Origin: a virus
DNA: 52,409 nucleotides
Direction: 5' to 3' (one strand)
Virus record (IMG/VR): IMGVR_UViG_3300021093_000107
Coordinates: 1-52,409 of that record
Below the pieces are notes generated by a model. The model worked only from the letters and a program-made list of their open reading frames with translations. It was not told the DNA's origin and did not search any database. Within the stretch, counting starts at the first letter, position 1, and each line of letters opens with the position of its first letter. Below are positions 1 through 8,990 of the stretch, piece by piece. Both the position numbers and the translations under genes were made by a program.

Positions 1-2
1 GC

Positions 3-815
3 TTAGCAGACGCAGTTACAGTTAAAAATACATCAGGTACAGGCATTGCAGTTCCAGCAGGTAAAACCATGTTTGTGTTTAATAACGGTACTAACGTAGT
101 TGATGCTGTTAGTTTTGTTACCGGTACAGCTACTTCAGGCGCTAATTCAGATATTACATCGTTATCAGGTTTAACTACTCCTCTTTCAGTACCACAAGGT
201 GGTACAGGCGCTGCTACACTAACAGCTAATAATGTTATTTTAGGAAATGGAACCTCTGCGGTATCATTTGTAGCCCCAAGTACAACAGGTAATTTATTAA
301 CATCTAACGGTACAACTTGGACATCTGCGGCAGCGCCAACATCGTTTGTAGCAGGTATGATTATAATGTGGTCAGGTACTATTGCTACTATTCCTAGTGG
401 TTGGTATTTATGTAACGGTTCTAACGGAACGCCTGACTTACGAGATAAATTTATTATTGGTGCAAATGCTGATAGTGGTGGTGCTGCTAAAACAAATATT
501 ACAGGAACACCTACACAAACAGGCGGTACTAAAGACGCTATAGTCGTATCGCATACTCATACTGCAACATCTACTGTTACAGACCCACAACACAACCATA
601 CACCACAAACTTTAGGTTCAGCTCAAGCTGGTTCTGATAATGGTGGAGCTCCTGTCGATGCAAGTACAGGTTATGGCACAGGTAGAACATCATCTGTAAC
701 AAGTAGCAGCTCAACAGGTATCACAGTAGCTACATCTATCTCTACCGCAGGTTCTAGTGGTACTGACCAAAACTTACCACCTTACTATGCACTAGCATTT
801 ATTATGAAAAGTTAG
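3..815 (+). CDS. Tail fibre / collar-domain protein, C-terminal part (5' end outside window)
   Basis: The frame is open from the first bases, so this is the C-terminal ~270 residues of a longer fibre. The window shows a fibre motif (PQGGTGAATLTANNVILGNG) followed by a phage tail-collar-like segment with SGWYLCNGSNGTPDLRDKF, then a Ser/Thr/Gly-rich stretch containing SHTHT and a NLPPYYALAFIMK ending. Collar-domain proteins form the distal receptor-binding part of tail fibres. The ATG at 69 is an internal Met, not the true start. The gene beginning at 52335 is probably its N-terminus, with sequence missing in between. The lysis genes follow directly. Confidence 0.85.
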   Translation, partial: LADAVTVKNTSGTGIAVPAGKTMFVFNNGTNVVDAVSFVTGTATSGANSDITSLSGLTTPLSVPQGGTGAATLTANNVILGNGTSAVSFVAPSTTGNLLTSNGTTWTSAAAPTSFVAGMIIMWSGTIATIPSGWYLCNGSNGTPDLRDKFIIGANADSGGAAKTNITGTPTQTGGTKDAIVVSHTHTATSTVTDPQHNHTPQTLGSAQAGSDNGGAPVDASTGYGTGRTSSVTSSSSTGITVATSISTAGSSGTDQNLPPYYALAFIMKS

Positions 816-816
816 T

Positions 817-885
817 ATGAAAGTTTTTATTGGCGTTTTAATTGTACTTTGCCTTTTATGGTGGGTACATTATTTAGGAGTTTAA
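817..885 (+). CDS. 22-residue single-membrane-segment peptide in the lysis cluster
   Basis: This tiny frame starts 1 nt after the fibre stop and ends 1 nt before the holin start. It encodes MKVFIGVLIVLCLLWWVHYL plus two residues: a Lys, then one continuous hydrophobic helix. Tight packing between two genes and the pure transmembrane character support translation, though no conserved family is recognised. It could be an auxiliary holin or antiholin-like peptide, which is inference from position only. Confidence 0.5.
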   Translation: MKVFIGVLIVLCLLWWVHYLGV

Positions 886-886
886 T

Positions 887-1369
887 ATGTTAACTTTATT
901 TTCTACACTTATATCTTTTCTCTCAGGTGGGTTGCCACGTGTACTTGATTTCTTTCAAGATAGATCAGATAAAAAACAAGAACTTGCTTTAGCACAATTG
1001 CAAATAGAACGTGAGTTACAACTTAAAAAAGCAGGGTTAGAAGTACAAGAACGTATTGAAGAAATTGAACTACGCGGCATAGAGACAGAAGCTGCAGTAC
1101 AAGAACGATCTGCATTATATAACCACGATATTGAAATAGGACGTGGCGCATCACGTTGGGTAATAAACTTAAGAGCAAGTGTTAGACCGGTGATTACTTA
1201 TGGCATGTTTATATTGTTTGCCTTCGTAGAGATATTTGGTTTTTATTATGCAACGCATTCTAATGTTGATTTTATGGTAGCGTTAGAAACATTGTGGAAC
1301 AGAGACACACAAATTATTTGGGCTTCCATCGTTTCGTTTTGGTTTGGTACACAAGCTTTTAAGAAATGA
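887..1369 (+). CDS. Holin (GTA holin-like, multi-TM)
   Basis: A 160-residue protein with an N-terminal hydrophobic segment (about residues 1-17, LFSTLISFLSGGLP), a charged coiled-coil region (about 25-85) and two C-terminal membrane segments (about 100-120 and 137-157). The order resembles the three-segment 'GTA holin' family, including the ASRWVINLRASVRPVITY lead-in to the second segment. Its role would be timed permeabilisation of the inner membrane so the lysozyme encoded immediately downstream (ATGA overlap) reaches peptidoglycan. A second holin candidate lies at 47853-48041. Confidence 0.75.
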   Translation: MLTLFSTLISFLSGGLPRVLDFFQDRSDKKQELALAQLQIERELQLKKAGLEVQERIEEIELRGIETEAAVQERSALYNHDIEIGRGASRWVINLRASVRPVITYGMFILFAFVEIFGFYYATHSNVDFMVALETLWNRDTQIIWASIVSFWFGTQAFKK

Positions 1370-1809
1370 AACTAAGTGTTAAAGGACTTAACCTTATTAA
1401 GCATTTTGAAGGCGTTCGTTATAGGCCCTATCGTTGTAGTGCTGGGCTTTGGACTGTTGGCGTGGGTCATCTTATTGGGGATGGTAAATCTTTGCCTAAG
1501 GCTTGGAATAGAGTTTTTACGGAGCAAGAAATAAATGCGTTCTTTATACGGGATATCTTTCGATTTGAACGAGGAGTGGGAGTGTATATTAAGGTGCCTC
1601 TTAGACAATCTGAGTTTGACGCTTTGTGTTCTTTTAGCTTTAACCTTGGTTTGGGGACATTACAGCGATCAACCCTCCGTCAAAAAATTAATCGAGGTGA
1701 TAAAAAAGACGCTGCTAAAGAAATACTAAGATACTGTAGAGCTGGCGGTAAAATTATTAAAGGGCTTCAAAGGCGACGCGAAGCTGAATATCAAATGTTT
1801 TTAGGGTAA
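1366..1809 (+). CDS. Endolysin, GH24 (T4-type) lysozyme
   Basis: A 147-residue phage lysozyme that cleaves the MurNAc-GlcNAc bond of peptidoglycan. The catalytic region reads HFEGVRYRPYRCSAGLWTVG followed by VGH. E15 is the general acid and T30 aligns with T26 of T4 lysozyme, while the usual Asp (T4 D20) is replaced by C24. Cys at this site is found in many phage lysozymes, and a T4 D20C variant is reported to remain active, so the enzyme is probably functional. There is no signal peptide or SAR segment, so release should depend on the holin upstream, with which it shares a 4-nt ATGA overlap. Confidence 0.92.
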   Translation: MKLSVKGLNLIKHFEGVRYRPYRCSAGLWTVGVGHLIGDGKSLPKAWNRVFTEQEINAFFIRDIFRFERGVGVYIKVPLRQSEFDALCSFSFNLGLGTLQRSTLRQKINRGDKKDAAKEILRYCRAGGKIIKGLQRRREAEYQMFLG

Positions 1810-1811
1810 TC

Positions 1812-4082
1812 ATGCCATTAAGTAAATTAATATTTAAACCAGGAGCAAATCGAGATCAAAGTAATTATGCCTCTGAAGGTAGTTGGTTTGACATGGATAA
1901 GGTTCGCTTTCGTTCAGGCTTTCCTGAAAAAATAGGTGGATGGAGACCTCAAAACTTTACAGCTTACATTGGCTCTGCACGCAGTGTTTTTACATGGGGT
2001 ACTACTGATGGTAGCGAACTTGTAGGTGTAGGTACTAATGAAAAAATTTATGTATCTGCAGGCACTAATATATATGACATTACTCCTTTAAGAACTACTC
2101 TTACTACCCCTGCTACAGATAACTGCATCAACACAACCAATACTTCTACTACTGTTACTATTAATGTATCAGGACACGGTTTAACAACAGGTGACTATGT
2201 TACCATAAGTGGTGTTGTAGCACCTACCACAACATATACAGTTACTGTAAGTTATGGTGTATTTTATATTAATGGTGCACCTCAACCAGTTTTATATTTA
2301 GATGAAGGTAGTACCTATATATTTGATCAATCTGATGGATCTAACCTAGGTCATCCGTTAAAATTTAGTTCTACTACACCGTCAATTACACTTTATGAAG
2401 TAGGAGTTACTTATAACGGAACACCAGGGAATGCAGGGGCATATACACAAATTGTAGTCGCGTCAGGTGCACCGACTTTGTATTATATATGTACAGTTCA
2501 TGGTGCAGGAATGGGTAATACTGTTTATACAACAGGTGTATCAAATATAGGCGGTGTCCCAATTACAGAAATTAATGCAGAACATGAAGTTACTGTAACA
2601 ACTGCTAGTCAATTTACCATTACAGCCACAACCGCTGCTACAAGCACTACAACAAATCAAGGCGGCACTGCCATTAGTATTGCATGTCAAATTACAACGG
2701 GGAACGCAATAGTAACCGCGGGTTATGGCTGGGGCACAGGCACTTGGGCGCGTGGTACATGGGGTTCTAGCTCAACAGTACCTATATTACTGCCTCCAAG
2801 ACTTATATTTCAAGATAAATTTAATAATGATTTAGTGTTTAATATTAGAGAATCTTTTATTTATTATTGGGAGTATGTGACTGCATTTAACACACGAGCA
2901 GTATTATTAAGTGCTCTATCAGGTGCAGTTGCAGTTCCTCAACAAGTTACTAAAATATTATTTTCACCACAAGGATTTTTATTAGCTTTAGGTTGTACAA
3001 GCTATAATGCTGCAGGAGCATCACCTAATTACTTAGGCACGTTTGATCCTATGCTTGTGCGATGGTCTAATGTTGATGCTGATATAGGCCCTGAGCCAGA
3101 AAACTGGCAACCTACTTTAACTAATACCGCAGGATTTTTACGGCTACAAGCAGGGTCGGCTATTGTTACAGGTATATCTACAAAACAAGAAGTACTAGTG
3201 TGGACAGAAACAACACTTACATCACTACAATTTTTAGGTACATCAGAAGTGTTTGGTCAACAACTCATAGCTAACGCTATTACTATTATGGCGCCTAATG
3301 TGGTTGTTCCCGCTAATAACGTAATTTACTGGATGGGTAATGATAAGTTCTATATATACTCAGGTCGTGTAGACACCTTACCTTGTACCCTACGTCAGTA
3401 CGTGTTTGATGATATTAATAGAGATCAAGCAGATTTATTCTTTGCGGGGTCTAACGCAGAATTTAATGAAGTTATTTGGTTTTATTGCTCATCTAGCTCT
3501 AGTGAGATTGATCGTTATGTTATTTATAATTACTCAGAAAATATTTGGTATTTTGGTACCATACAAAGAACAGCATGGATTGATGCAGGGCTTATTAAGT
3601 ATCCGCTAGGTTTAAATAATGGATATATTTATTATCACGAATTAGGACATGATGATGGTCAACCGTTAGGTGCACCGCCTGTAGCTATTAATTCTTACAT
3701 ACAGTCTGCTGACATTGACATTGAAGATGGTGATAAATACATGCTTATGCGTCGTGTCATTCCAGATGTTAATTTTACAACTTCTGATTTAAATAACTAT
3801 GTAACGGGTGCATCACTCACACCAGAAGCAACGATAACCGTAGGGGTACGTAATTTTCCAGGTGCTACATCGTCAACTACTAATGTGGCAGGTGAATCAA
3901 CAGCAGAGACTGTGACTGTAACAGGCACCACCACGGCTACAATTAATCAATATACTAATCAAGTATTTGTAAGAGCACGTGGTAGGCAAATGAATTTTAA
4001 AATTAGTTCTACTGGTATAGGGGTTCAATGGCAACTAGGTATGCCTCGTGTGGATGCAAGGCCTGATGGATTAAGAAACTAA
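1812..4082 (+). CDS. Large tail protein (P22 gp10-like by position) with cupredoxin-like domain
   Basis: A 756-residue structural protein. The N-terminus (LIFKPGANRDQSNYASEGSW, then VRFRSGFPEKIGGW) is a pattern I know from uncultured aquatic podoviruses, and the rest is beta-rich, consistent with a tail hub or nozzle. Residues about 140-240 form an inserted domain: DEGSTYIFDQSD, H181 in NLGHPLKF, then YYICTVHGAGMG with C227, H230 and M234, the ligand order of a type 1 copper site. Thr/Ser-rich linkers surround the insert. Assignment to the gp10-like position rests on the set portal / gp4-like adaptor / ejection proteins rather than on clear sequence identity. Confidence 0.6.
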   Translation: MPLSKLIFKPGANRDQSNYASEGSWFDMDKVRFRSGFPEKIGGWRPQNFTAYIGSARSVFTWGTTDGSELVGVGTNEKIYVSAGTNIYDITPLRTTLTTPATDNCINTTNTSTTVTINVSGHGLTTGDYVTISGVVAPTTTYTVTVSYGVFYINGAPQPVLYLDEGSTYIFDQSDGSNLGHPLKFSSTTPSITLYEVGVTYNGTPGNAGAYTQIVVASGAPTLYYICTVHGAGMGNTVYTTGVSNIGGVPITEINAEHEVTVTTASQFTITATTAATSTTTNQGGTAISIACQITTGNAIVTAGYGWGTGTWARGTWGSSSTVPILLPPRLIFQDKFNNDLVFNIRESFIYYWEYVTAFNTRAVLLSALSGAVAVPQQVTKILFSPQGFLLALGCTSYNAAGASPNYLGTFDPMLVRWSNVDADIGPEPENWQPTLTNTAGFLRLQAGSAIVTGISTKQEVLVWTETTLTSLQFLGTSEVFGQQLIANAITIMAPNVVVPANNVIYWMGNDKFYIYSGRVDTLPCTLRQYVFDDINRDQADLFFAGSNAEFNEVIWFYCSSSSSEIDRYVIYNYSENIWYFGTIQRTAWIDAGLIKYPLGLNNGYIYYHELGHDDGQPLGAPPVAINSYIQSADIDIEDGDKYMLMRRVIPDVNFTTSDLNNYVTGASLTPEATITVGVRNFPGATSSTTNVAGESTAETVTVTGTTTATINQYTNQVFVRARGRQMNFKISSTGIGVQWQLGMPRVDARPDGLRN

Positions 4083-4083
4083 C

Positions 4084-4383
4084 ATGGCTTTAAAATTATT
4101 TTCAACGCCATCACTACCGTTAGCGCCGAATGCTTATGATCCTGAGTATTTTAATCAAGTAATACGAGCTCTTAACGTATATTTTGGGCAACAAAATTCT
4201 ACAACGCCTATTGTAATAGATAGTATAACATTGTTAGCACTACCTACCAGTGCATTAAGTCAAAGAGTAGGTACCGTATATAACGATAGTGGCGTTTTAA
4301 AGATTGTTTTAGAGAATACCATTAGTGGTGTAGCAGGTGCAGTTAACTTAGTGGGTATAGCCCCCACAATTACAGTAGCATAA
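4084..4383 (+). CDS. Conserved small structural-module protein, unknown function
   Basis: 99 residues, starting 1 nt after the preceding stop, so it is co-transcribed and probably translationally coupled. It has a Pro-rich start (STPSLPLAPNAYDPEYFNQV), a short helical stretch and then a small beta-rich end (RVGTVYNDSGVLKIVLE). There are no membrane segments or catalytic motifs. Position between a tail protein and the ejection proteins suggests a virion or tail-assembly role, which is inference. Confidence 0.7.
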   Translation: MALKLFSTPSLPLAPNAYDPEYFNQVIRALNVYFGQQNSTTPIVIDSITLLALPTSALSQRVGTVYNDSGVLKIVLENTISGVAGAVNLVGIAPTITVA

Positions 4384-4430
4384 AGGCTTAGAAACATGAT
4401 ATTATTAGACAAAATTAAGGACTCATCTCT

Positions 4431-5849
4431 ATGAACTACCCAGCAAAAGAATCCGCACAAGGTTTAGCATCTTTAGGTCGCTACGGCGATACAATGCTAG
4501 TCCATATGAACCCTAAAGAAGTAGCAGGACTTCAAAGTTTAGCTATGGCTCAAGGTAGCTCATTAACTATTAACCCTGATACTGGTATGCCTGAGGCATT
4601 CTTAGGTGGTTTATTTAATTTTGCTGCCCCAATAATAGCTGGATATTTTAAGTTTGATCCTTGGCTTGTGGCGGGTATTATGGGAGGTAAATCTCTTATT
4701 GAAGGCGACGATCCTATCGAAACGGCTATGTCAGCATTTGGTGGTTATAGCGGTGCTAAATTAGGTAGGGGACTACTAGATTTTTCTACACCTTTAAAAG
4801 TGCCTACTGCTGAAGCGAATACATTTGCAGGTACGACTGAAGGTGTAGGTAATATTGATCCATCAAACCTTATGAATGTAGGCCCTAAAGTAGCAGATAC
4901 AACTCCATACAATAAGATAGATAAGATAGCTTCCATAGGATACACAGGTCCAACAGCACCTAACTATAAAGTTCCATCAACTTCAGCAGGTATACAAGGC
5001 GGTATTAAGGTAGATGAGGCTCTTCCTGTAAGCGTTCGAAATATTGGAGCATCAGAGTTTAAAAAACCACAACAAATATCTATTCCTGATGCAACAGAAC
5101 CTGTCACACTTACAGGCAGTTTATCAAAAGCGTTAGAAGACCCTGTAGGTTTTGCAAGACATGTAGGTGAAGGTGATGCTTTAATGGGAGGTGCTAAGAT
5201 TGGTATGTATGCAGCTTCTCCACTTATAGAAGGTATGTTACAACCACCAGAATTTTCAATGGGTAGAAGTGATGATGAGAAATATGTTCCTGGAAGAAGC
5301 TTACAATTAAGCAACGATACAGGTTTAAGACTATTACCTAATTTAAATTTACCTAAAACCGCTAAAGCAGGTGGCATTATTAATTCTTATGCTACTGGTG
5401 GTACAATTCAATCAGGTGGTATTAGAGACTTATATGGTACACCAGATAATCAACCTACCATATCTCCAGGATTAGGAGGATTTGGTTTGGGTCGTCTTAA
5501 TAATCTTGCAGGTGAACAAGCTATGACTCAAGCACAAACATTAGGTTATGCTATGGGTGGTTTAACTGCATTAAAAAGCGGTGGACAATCAGGTGGTTAC
5601 TTAAATGGTGCCGGTGATGGTATGTCAGACTCAATTCCTGCTACAATAGAAGGTAAGCAACCAGCACGTTTGGCAGACGGTGAATTCGTAATACCAGCTG
5701 ATGTTGTTAGTCATTTAGGTAATGGCTCTTCTAAAGCTGGATCAAAAAGATTATATGCGATGCTAGATAAAGTAAGACGTGCACGTACTGGTACTAAAAA
5801 ACAAGGTAAACAAATTAAAGCAGAGAAGTACTTACCAAAAGTAGCATGA
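4431..5849 (+). CDS. Probable internal virion / ejection protein
   Basis: 472 residues. It contains a hydrophobic Gly/Ala-rich N-terminal third (FLGGLFNFAAPIIAGYF), an extended middle and a conserved C-terminus with GDGMSDSIPATIEGKQPARL and ADGEFVIPADVVSHLGNGS, followed by a Lys-rich tail. I recognise this last motif from ejection-like proteins of many aquatic podoviruses. It is followed without gaps (ATGA overlaps) by a GNAT-like virion protein and further ejection proteins, so it most likely belongs to the capsid core injected with DNA. A short spacer with a 12-codon minimal frame precedes its start. Confidence 0.65.
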   Translation: MNYPAKESAQGLASLGRYGDTMLVHMNPKEVAGLQSLAMAQGSSLTINPDTGMPEAFLGGLFNFAAPIIAGYFKFDPWLVAGIMGGKSLIEGDDPIETAMSAFGGYSGAKLGRGLLDFSTPLKVPTAEANTFAGTTEGVGNIDPSNLMNVGPKVADTTPYNKIDKIASIGYTGPTAPNYKVPSTSAGIQGGIKVDEALPVSVRNIGASEFKKPQQISIPDATEPVTLTGSLSKALEDPVGFARHVGEGDALMGGAKIGMYAASPLIEGMLQPPEFSMGRSDDEKYVPGRSLQLSNDTGLRLLPNLNLPKTAKAGGIINSYATGGTIQSGGIRDLYGTPDNQPTISPGLGGFGLGRLNNLAGEQAMTQAQTLGYAMGGLTALKSGGQSGGYLNGAGDGMSDSIPATIEGKQPARLADGEFVIPADVVSHLGNGSSKAGSKRLYAMLDKVRRARTGTKKQGKQIKAEKYLPKVA

Positions 5850-6259
5850 ACACCGTACAAATCGTAGCACCCAACAATGTATATCACGTTTGGGATGATA
5901 TAAGTAGTTATCTAGAAGCATCTATAAATGTAAGTGGTGGTGATTTTACTTTAGAGCAATTAAAGTTATTACTAGTAAGAGGTGAACAAACTTTATTAGT
6001 GTCTGTTAATGATAACAAAAAAATAAACGGAGCTATGACAGTTGAGTTTATAAATAATCCTAATGCAAGAACTATGTTTATTACAGCATTAGGTGGATTA
6101 GGCATAGTAAATGAAGAAACGTTTAGCCAAGTAGAAACATGGGCTAAAATGCAAGGTGCAACAAAAGCTAGTGCTTGGGCGCAAGAGACGCAGGCTAGAC
6201 TCTATAAAATAAAAACAAACTTTAATACTGTAAGAATGGTTGTGGAGAAAGATTTATGA
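5846..6259 (+). CDS. GNAT-like internal virion protein (T7 gp13-like by position)
   Basis: 137 residues with an acetyltransferase-like beta-alpha pattern: TLLVSVNDNKKINGAMTVEF (strand pair), ARTMFITALGGLGI (core strand) and an Ala-rich final helix and strand. T7 gp13 and its relatives are GNAT-fold virion proteins found at this position, ahead of gp14- and gp16-like proteins. No intact acetyl-CoA P-loop is obvious, so a structural rather than enzymatic role is likely. It overlaps both neighbours by 4 nt. Confidence 0.6.
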   Translation: MNTVQIVAPNNVYHVWDDISSYLEASINVSGGDFTLEQLKLLLVRGEQTLLVSVNDNKKINGAMTVEFINNPNARTMFITALGGLGIVNEETFSQVETWAKMQGATKASAWAQETQARLYKIKTNFNTVRMVVEKDL

Positions 6260-7374
6260 AATTATTTAATTTGTTTACTTGGGTAACTGACCTAGTAGAA
6301 GCATTTACATTTTATGGTGGCTCTAGAGGTGGTGGAGGCGGGGGACCAAGCAATACTACACAAACTTCTTACTCTACAAATTTACCTGAATATGCTAAGC
6401 CATACTATGAAGAACTTTTAAAACAAACTGGTCAACAAGTATATAAGACTGATGCATCAGGCGCAGTTACAGGCGTTAAAGAGTTTGTACCCTATACAGG
6501 TGAACGTATAGCAGAATTTACTCCAGAACAAAGAGCAGTCCAAGCACAAACCGCAGGACTTACACAACCAGGTCAATTTGCGGGCGCAACAACAGGCTTA
6601 GGTACCGGTACAACTATGGGTCTTGGTGCAGGTGTAGCAGGACTTGGTCAAGCTTTTGGATATACGCCTATGGCTATATCCGGTGGTACGTTTGATGCTC
6701 CAGCCGCATCTTATTACATGTCACCTTATCAAACAGGTGTTACAGATATTGCAGTACGTGAAGCCGAAAAACAAAGAGATTTAGCAAGAGCAGGAAGAAT
6801 GACTGGGGCTATCGGTCGTGGTACATTTGGTGGTGCTCGTCAAACATTAGCTGATATAGAAGCAGAAAGATTAGCAGCTCAAAACATAGCAGACATTAGA
6901 GCACGTGGCCAACAAGAAGCATTTATGAATGCGCAACAACAGTTTGAACGTGATCAAGCACGTCGTATGCAAGCGGCTCAATTAGGTCAACAAGCACAAC
7001 AATATCAAGCAGGTATTGGTAAAGACATCGGTCTTGCAGGATTGACTGCAGGCTTACAAGGTTCACAAGCATTAGGGGCTCTTGGTGCTCAACAACAAGC
7101 AAGTGATATTGAAAGACTTAAAGCGCAGGCAGCGTCAGCAGGCGAGTCACAAGCATTACAACAAGAAAGACTTAACCAAGCATATCAACAGTTCCAAGAA
7201 CGACAAAACTTCCAAAAAGCACAACTTGATTATCTCAGTAATATTTTACGTGGTAACGTGGGTGCACTAGGTTCAACTCAAGTTGCATACGCTCCAGCAC
7301 CAAGTCTAGCTTCTCAAATTGGAGGTCTTGGCTTAGCAGGACTAGGTTTATATAATGTATTAGGTAAAGGTTAA
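6256..7374 (+). CDS. Ejection protein (T7 gp14 / P22 gp7-like by position)
   Basis: 372 residues. A short hydrophobic start and a Gly stretch (SRGGGGGGPSN) precede LPEYAKPYYEELLKQTGQQV. A central Gly/Ala-rich segment follows, then a long Gln/Ala-rich helix (about residues 210-330), ending in a hydrophobic Gly-rich segment (SQIGGLGLAGLGLYNVLG). Coiled, Gln-rich and amphipathic composition is typical of internal proteins that leave the capsid and build the transenvelope conduit. The spacer to the next gene is 2 nt. Confidence 0.7.
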   Translation: MKLFNLFTWVTDLVEAFTFYGGSRGGGGGGPSNTTQTSYSTNLPEYAKPYYEELLKQTGQQVYKTDASGAVTGVKEFVPYTGERIAEFTPEQRAVQAQTAGLTQPGQFAGATTGLGTGTTMGLGAGVAGLGQAFGYTPMAISGGTFDAPAASYYMSPYQTGVTDIAVREAEKQRDLARAGRMTGAIGRGTFGGARQTLADIEAERLAAQNIADIRARGQQEAFMNAQQQFERDQARRMQAAQLGQQAQQYQAGIGKDIGLAGLTAGLQGSQALGALGAQQQASDIERLKAQAASAGESQALQQERLNQAYQQFQERQNFQKAQLDYLSNILRGNVGALGSTQVAYAPAPSLASQIGGLGLAGLGLYNVLGKG

Positions 7375-7376
7375 TT

Positions 7377-8990
7377 ATGAATATCGTTAAACTTCAAAAT
7401 ATGTTACGCGGTGCGCCTGATGAAGCACTTATTAATTATGTTCAAAATCCACAAGGTCAAGTACCTAGTTATTTAGTATTAAGTGAATTACAAAGACGTA
7501 AAGATACACGTGCTAAATACCAAGCTGAAAAAGCTCCAGAAACAAGTGTTGCAGAAGACGTAATACAAGAAGCTCAACCAGGCGGCCTTGCGATGTTAGC
7601 TAAAAACCCTGTCCTCTCTCCAGGTGCTCCTATGTCGCAAGGTGTCGCCGACTTACCTGTACCTGATGATATGTACCAAGATCAAAACTTTGCAGGTGGT
7701 GGTATTGTTGCGTTTGAAGATGGTGGCCCAGTAGCTACATCACGATTTAGTGATTTTTTCTCAGGACTTAGATCTACTAATTTAGCTAAACAAGCTATTA
7801 ATAGACAGATTAATGCGTTGATTTCTGAAAAGGCTAGATTAAAATATGACTATCTAACACCTCTCACACCAGAACAAAAAACTGCACAAGAACAAACTAT
7901 ACCTCAAATTGATAAAATGATTGCAGACTTAGAGGCACAGAAAAAAACTATAGGTAGTTCGCCGACGGTAGAAAAACCAAGACTAGCTCCTCCAGGTCTT
8001 GCTTCATTAGATACTGGATCAAGTGCTAGGTTTACTAATGAAGATATTGCTAATATGGAGCCTTATAGAAAGGCCGCAATGCCTCGCATGGATACCATGC
8101 CTACTAAACCTACTGAAGATATAACTAAACCTATGCCAGGACCTGCAGTAACTCCTAAAGATGCGGGCATCAGTAGCTTATTAGAAGACACAGAAGGCTT
8201 AGCTGAGAAGAGAGCGGAACGATATAGAAAGATGGTAGGCGAAGATCCTGAACGTGCTAACCTAGAAAAACTTGTTAAGAAATATGAGACAGGTGCTGGT
8301 GAACAAGAACGTATGGCACCATGGATGGCATTAGCTAGAGCTGGCTTTACTATGGCTGGTGGTAAATCACCATTTGCAATTCAGAACTTATCTGAAGGGG
8401 CTGTTGCAGGACTTACTGACTACGTAATAGCTAAAGATAGACTTGACAAACTTACTGAAAGACAAATTGATATTAAAACTAAAATGCAACAAGCTAAACG
8501 CGCTGAAGATATTGCAGCGGCTACATACGGGCTTAATAGTGAAGCTGCGGTTGAAGCACGTAATGCTCAAGTTAAACTTAAAGATATGGAAGAGAAGAAT
8601 GCATTCGCTCGTACGAAGTATTCAGCTGACGTATCAACTAAGAATGCTATGATTGCAGCGGCTAGGAAATCTGACTTTGAAACCTTTTTAAGTCTTGCTG
8701 AAAAAGATGAGGATAATTACAAAACTGTCAAAGATAAAGACGGCACCGTACGTAAAGTATTTGATGTAAGTAAAGTTACACAAGCGTATAAATCATTTAG
8801 TGGTTCAAGTGGACTAGATGATGATAAATTAGCAATTATTTGGGATAATAGTAAATATGATAAAGATTTTATTAAAAAATATCCTACTCCCGCAGATTAT
8901 ATATTAGACCAAAGAGCTAAACTTTCTGGTAGTGCAGCTCCGTCTGCTTCCGCTTCTTCCTCACAGTGGGGCCCTTTAAAAGTTAAATAA
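7377..8990 (+). CDS. Ejection / internal virion protein
   Basis: 537 residues. The N-terminal part includes QNMLRGAPDEALINYVQNPQ and repeated 'GGGIVAFEDGG'-type Gly motifs that I know from internal virion proteins of aquatic phages. The middle carries long charged helices (about residues 265-430), and a Ser/Ala-rich linker ends the protein. There are no enzyme motifs. Its TAA stop shares its final A with the ATG of the giant polyvalent protein, arguing for coordinated synthesis of the two. Confidence 0.65.
   Translation: MNIVKLQNMLRGAPDEALINYVQNPQGQVPSYLVLSELQRRKDTRAKYQAEKAPETSVAEDVIQEAQPGGLAMLAKNPVLSPGAPMSQGVADLPVPDDMYQDQNFAGGGIVAFEDGGPVATSRFSDFFSGLRSTNLAKQAINRQINALISEKARLKYDYLTPLTPEQKTAQEQTIPQIDKMIADLEAQKKTIGSSPTVEKPRLAPPGLASLDTGSSARFTNEDIANMEPYRKAAMPRMDTMPTKPTEDITKPMPGPAVTPKDAGISSLLEDTEGLAEKRAERYRKMVGEDPERANLEKLVKKYETGAGEQERMAPWMALARAGFTMAGGKSPFAIQNLSEGAVAGLTDYVIAKDRLDKLTERQIDIKTKMQQAKRAEDIAAATYGLNSEAAVEARNAQVKLKDMEEKNAFARTKYSADVSTKNAMIAAARKSDFETFLSLAEKDEDNYKTVKDKDGTVRKVFDVSKVTQAYKSFSGSSGLDDDKLAIIWDNSKYDKDFIKKYPTPADYILDQRAKLSGSAAPSASASSSQWGPLKVK

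Noticed and set aside
4396-4434. 12-codon frame (MILLDKIKDSSL) ending in an ATGA overlap with the ejection gene at 4431
   Set aside because: Too short and without recognised homology; it may be a leader peptide but cannot be supported from one sequence.
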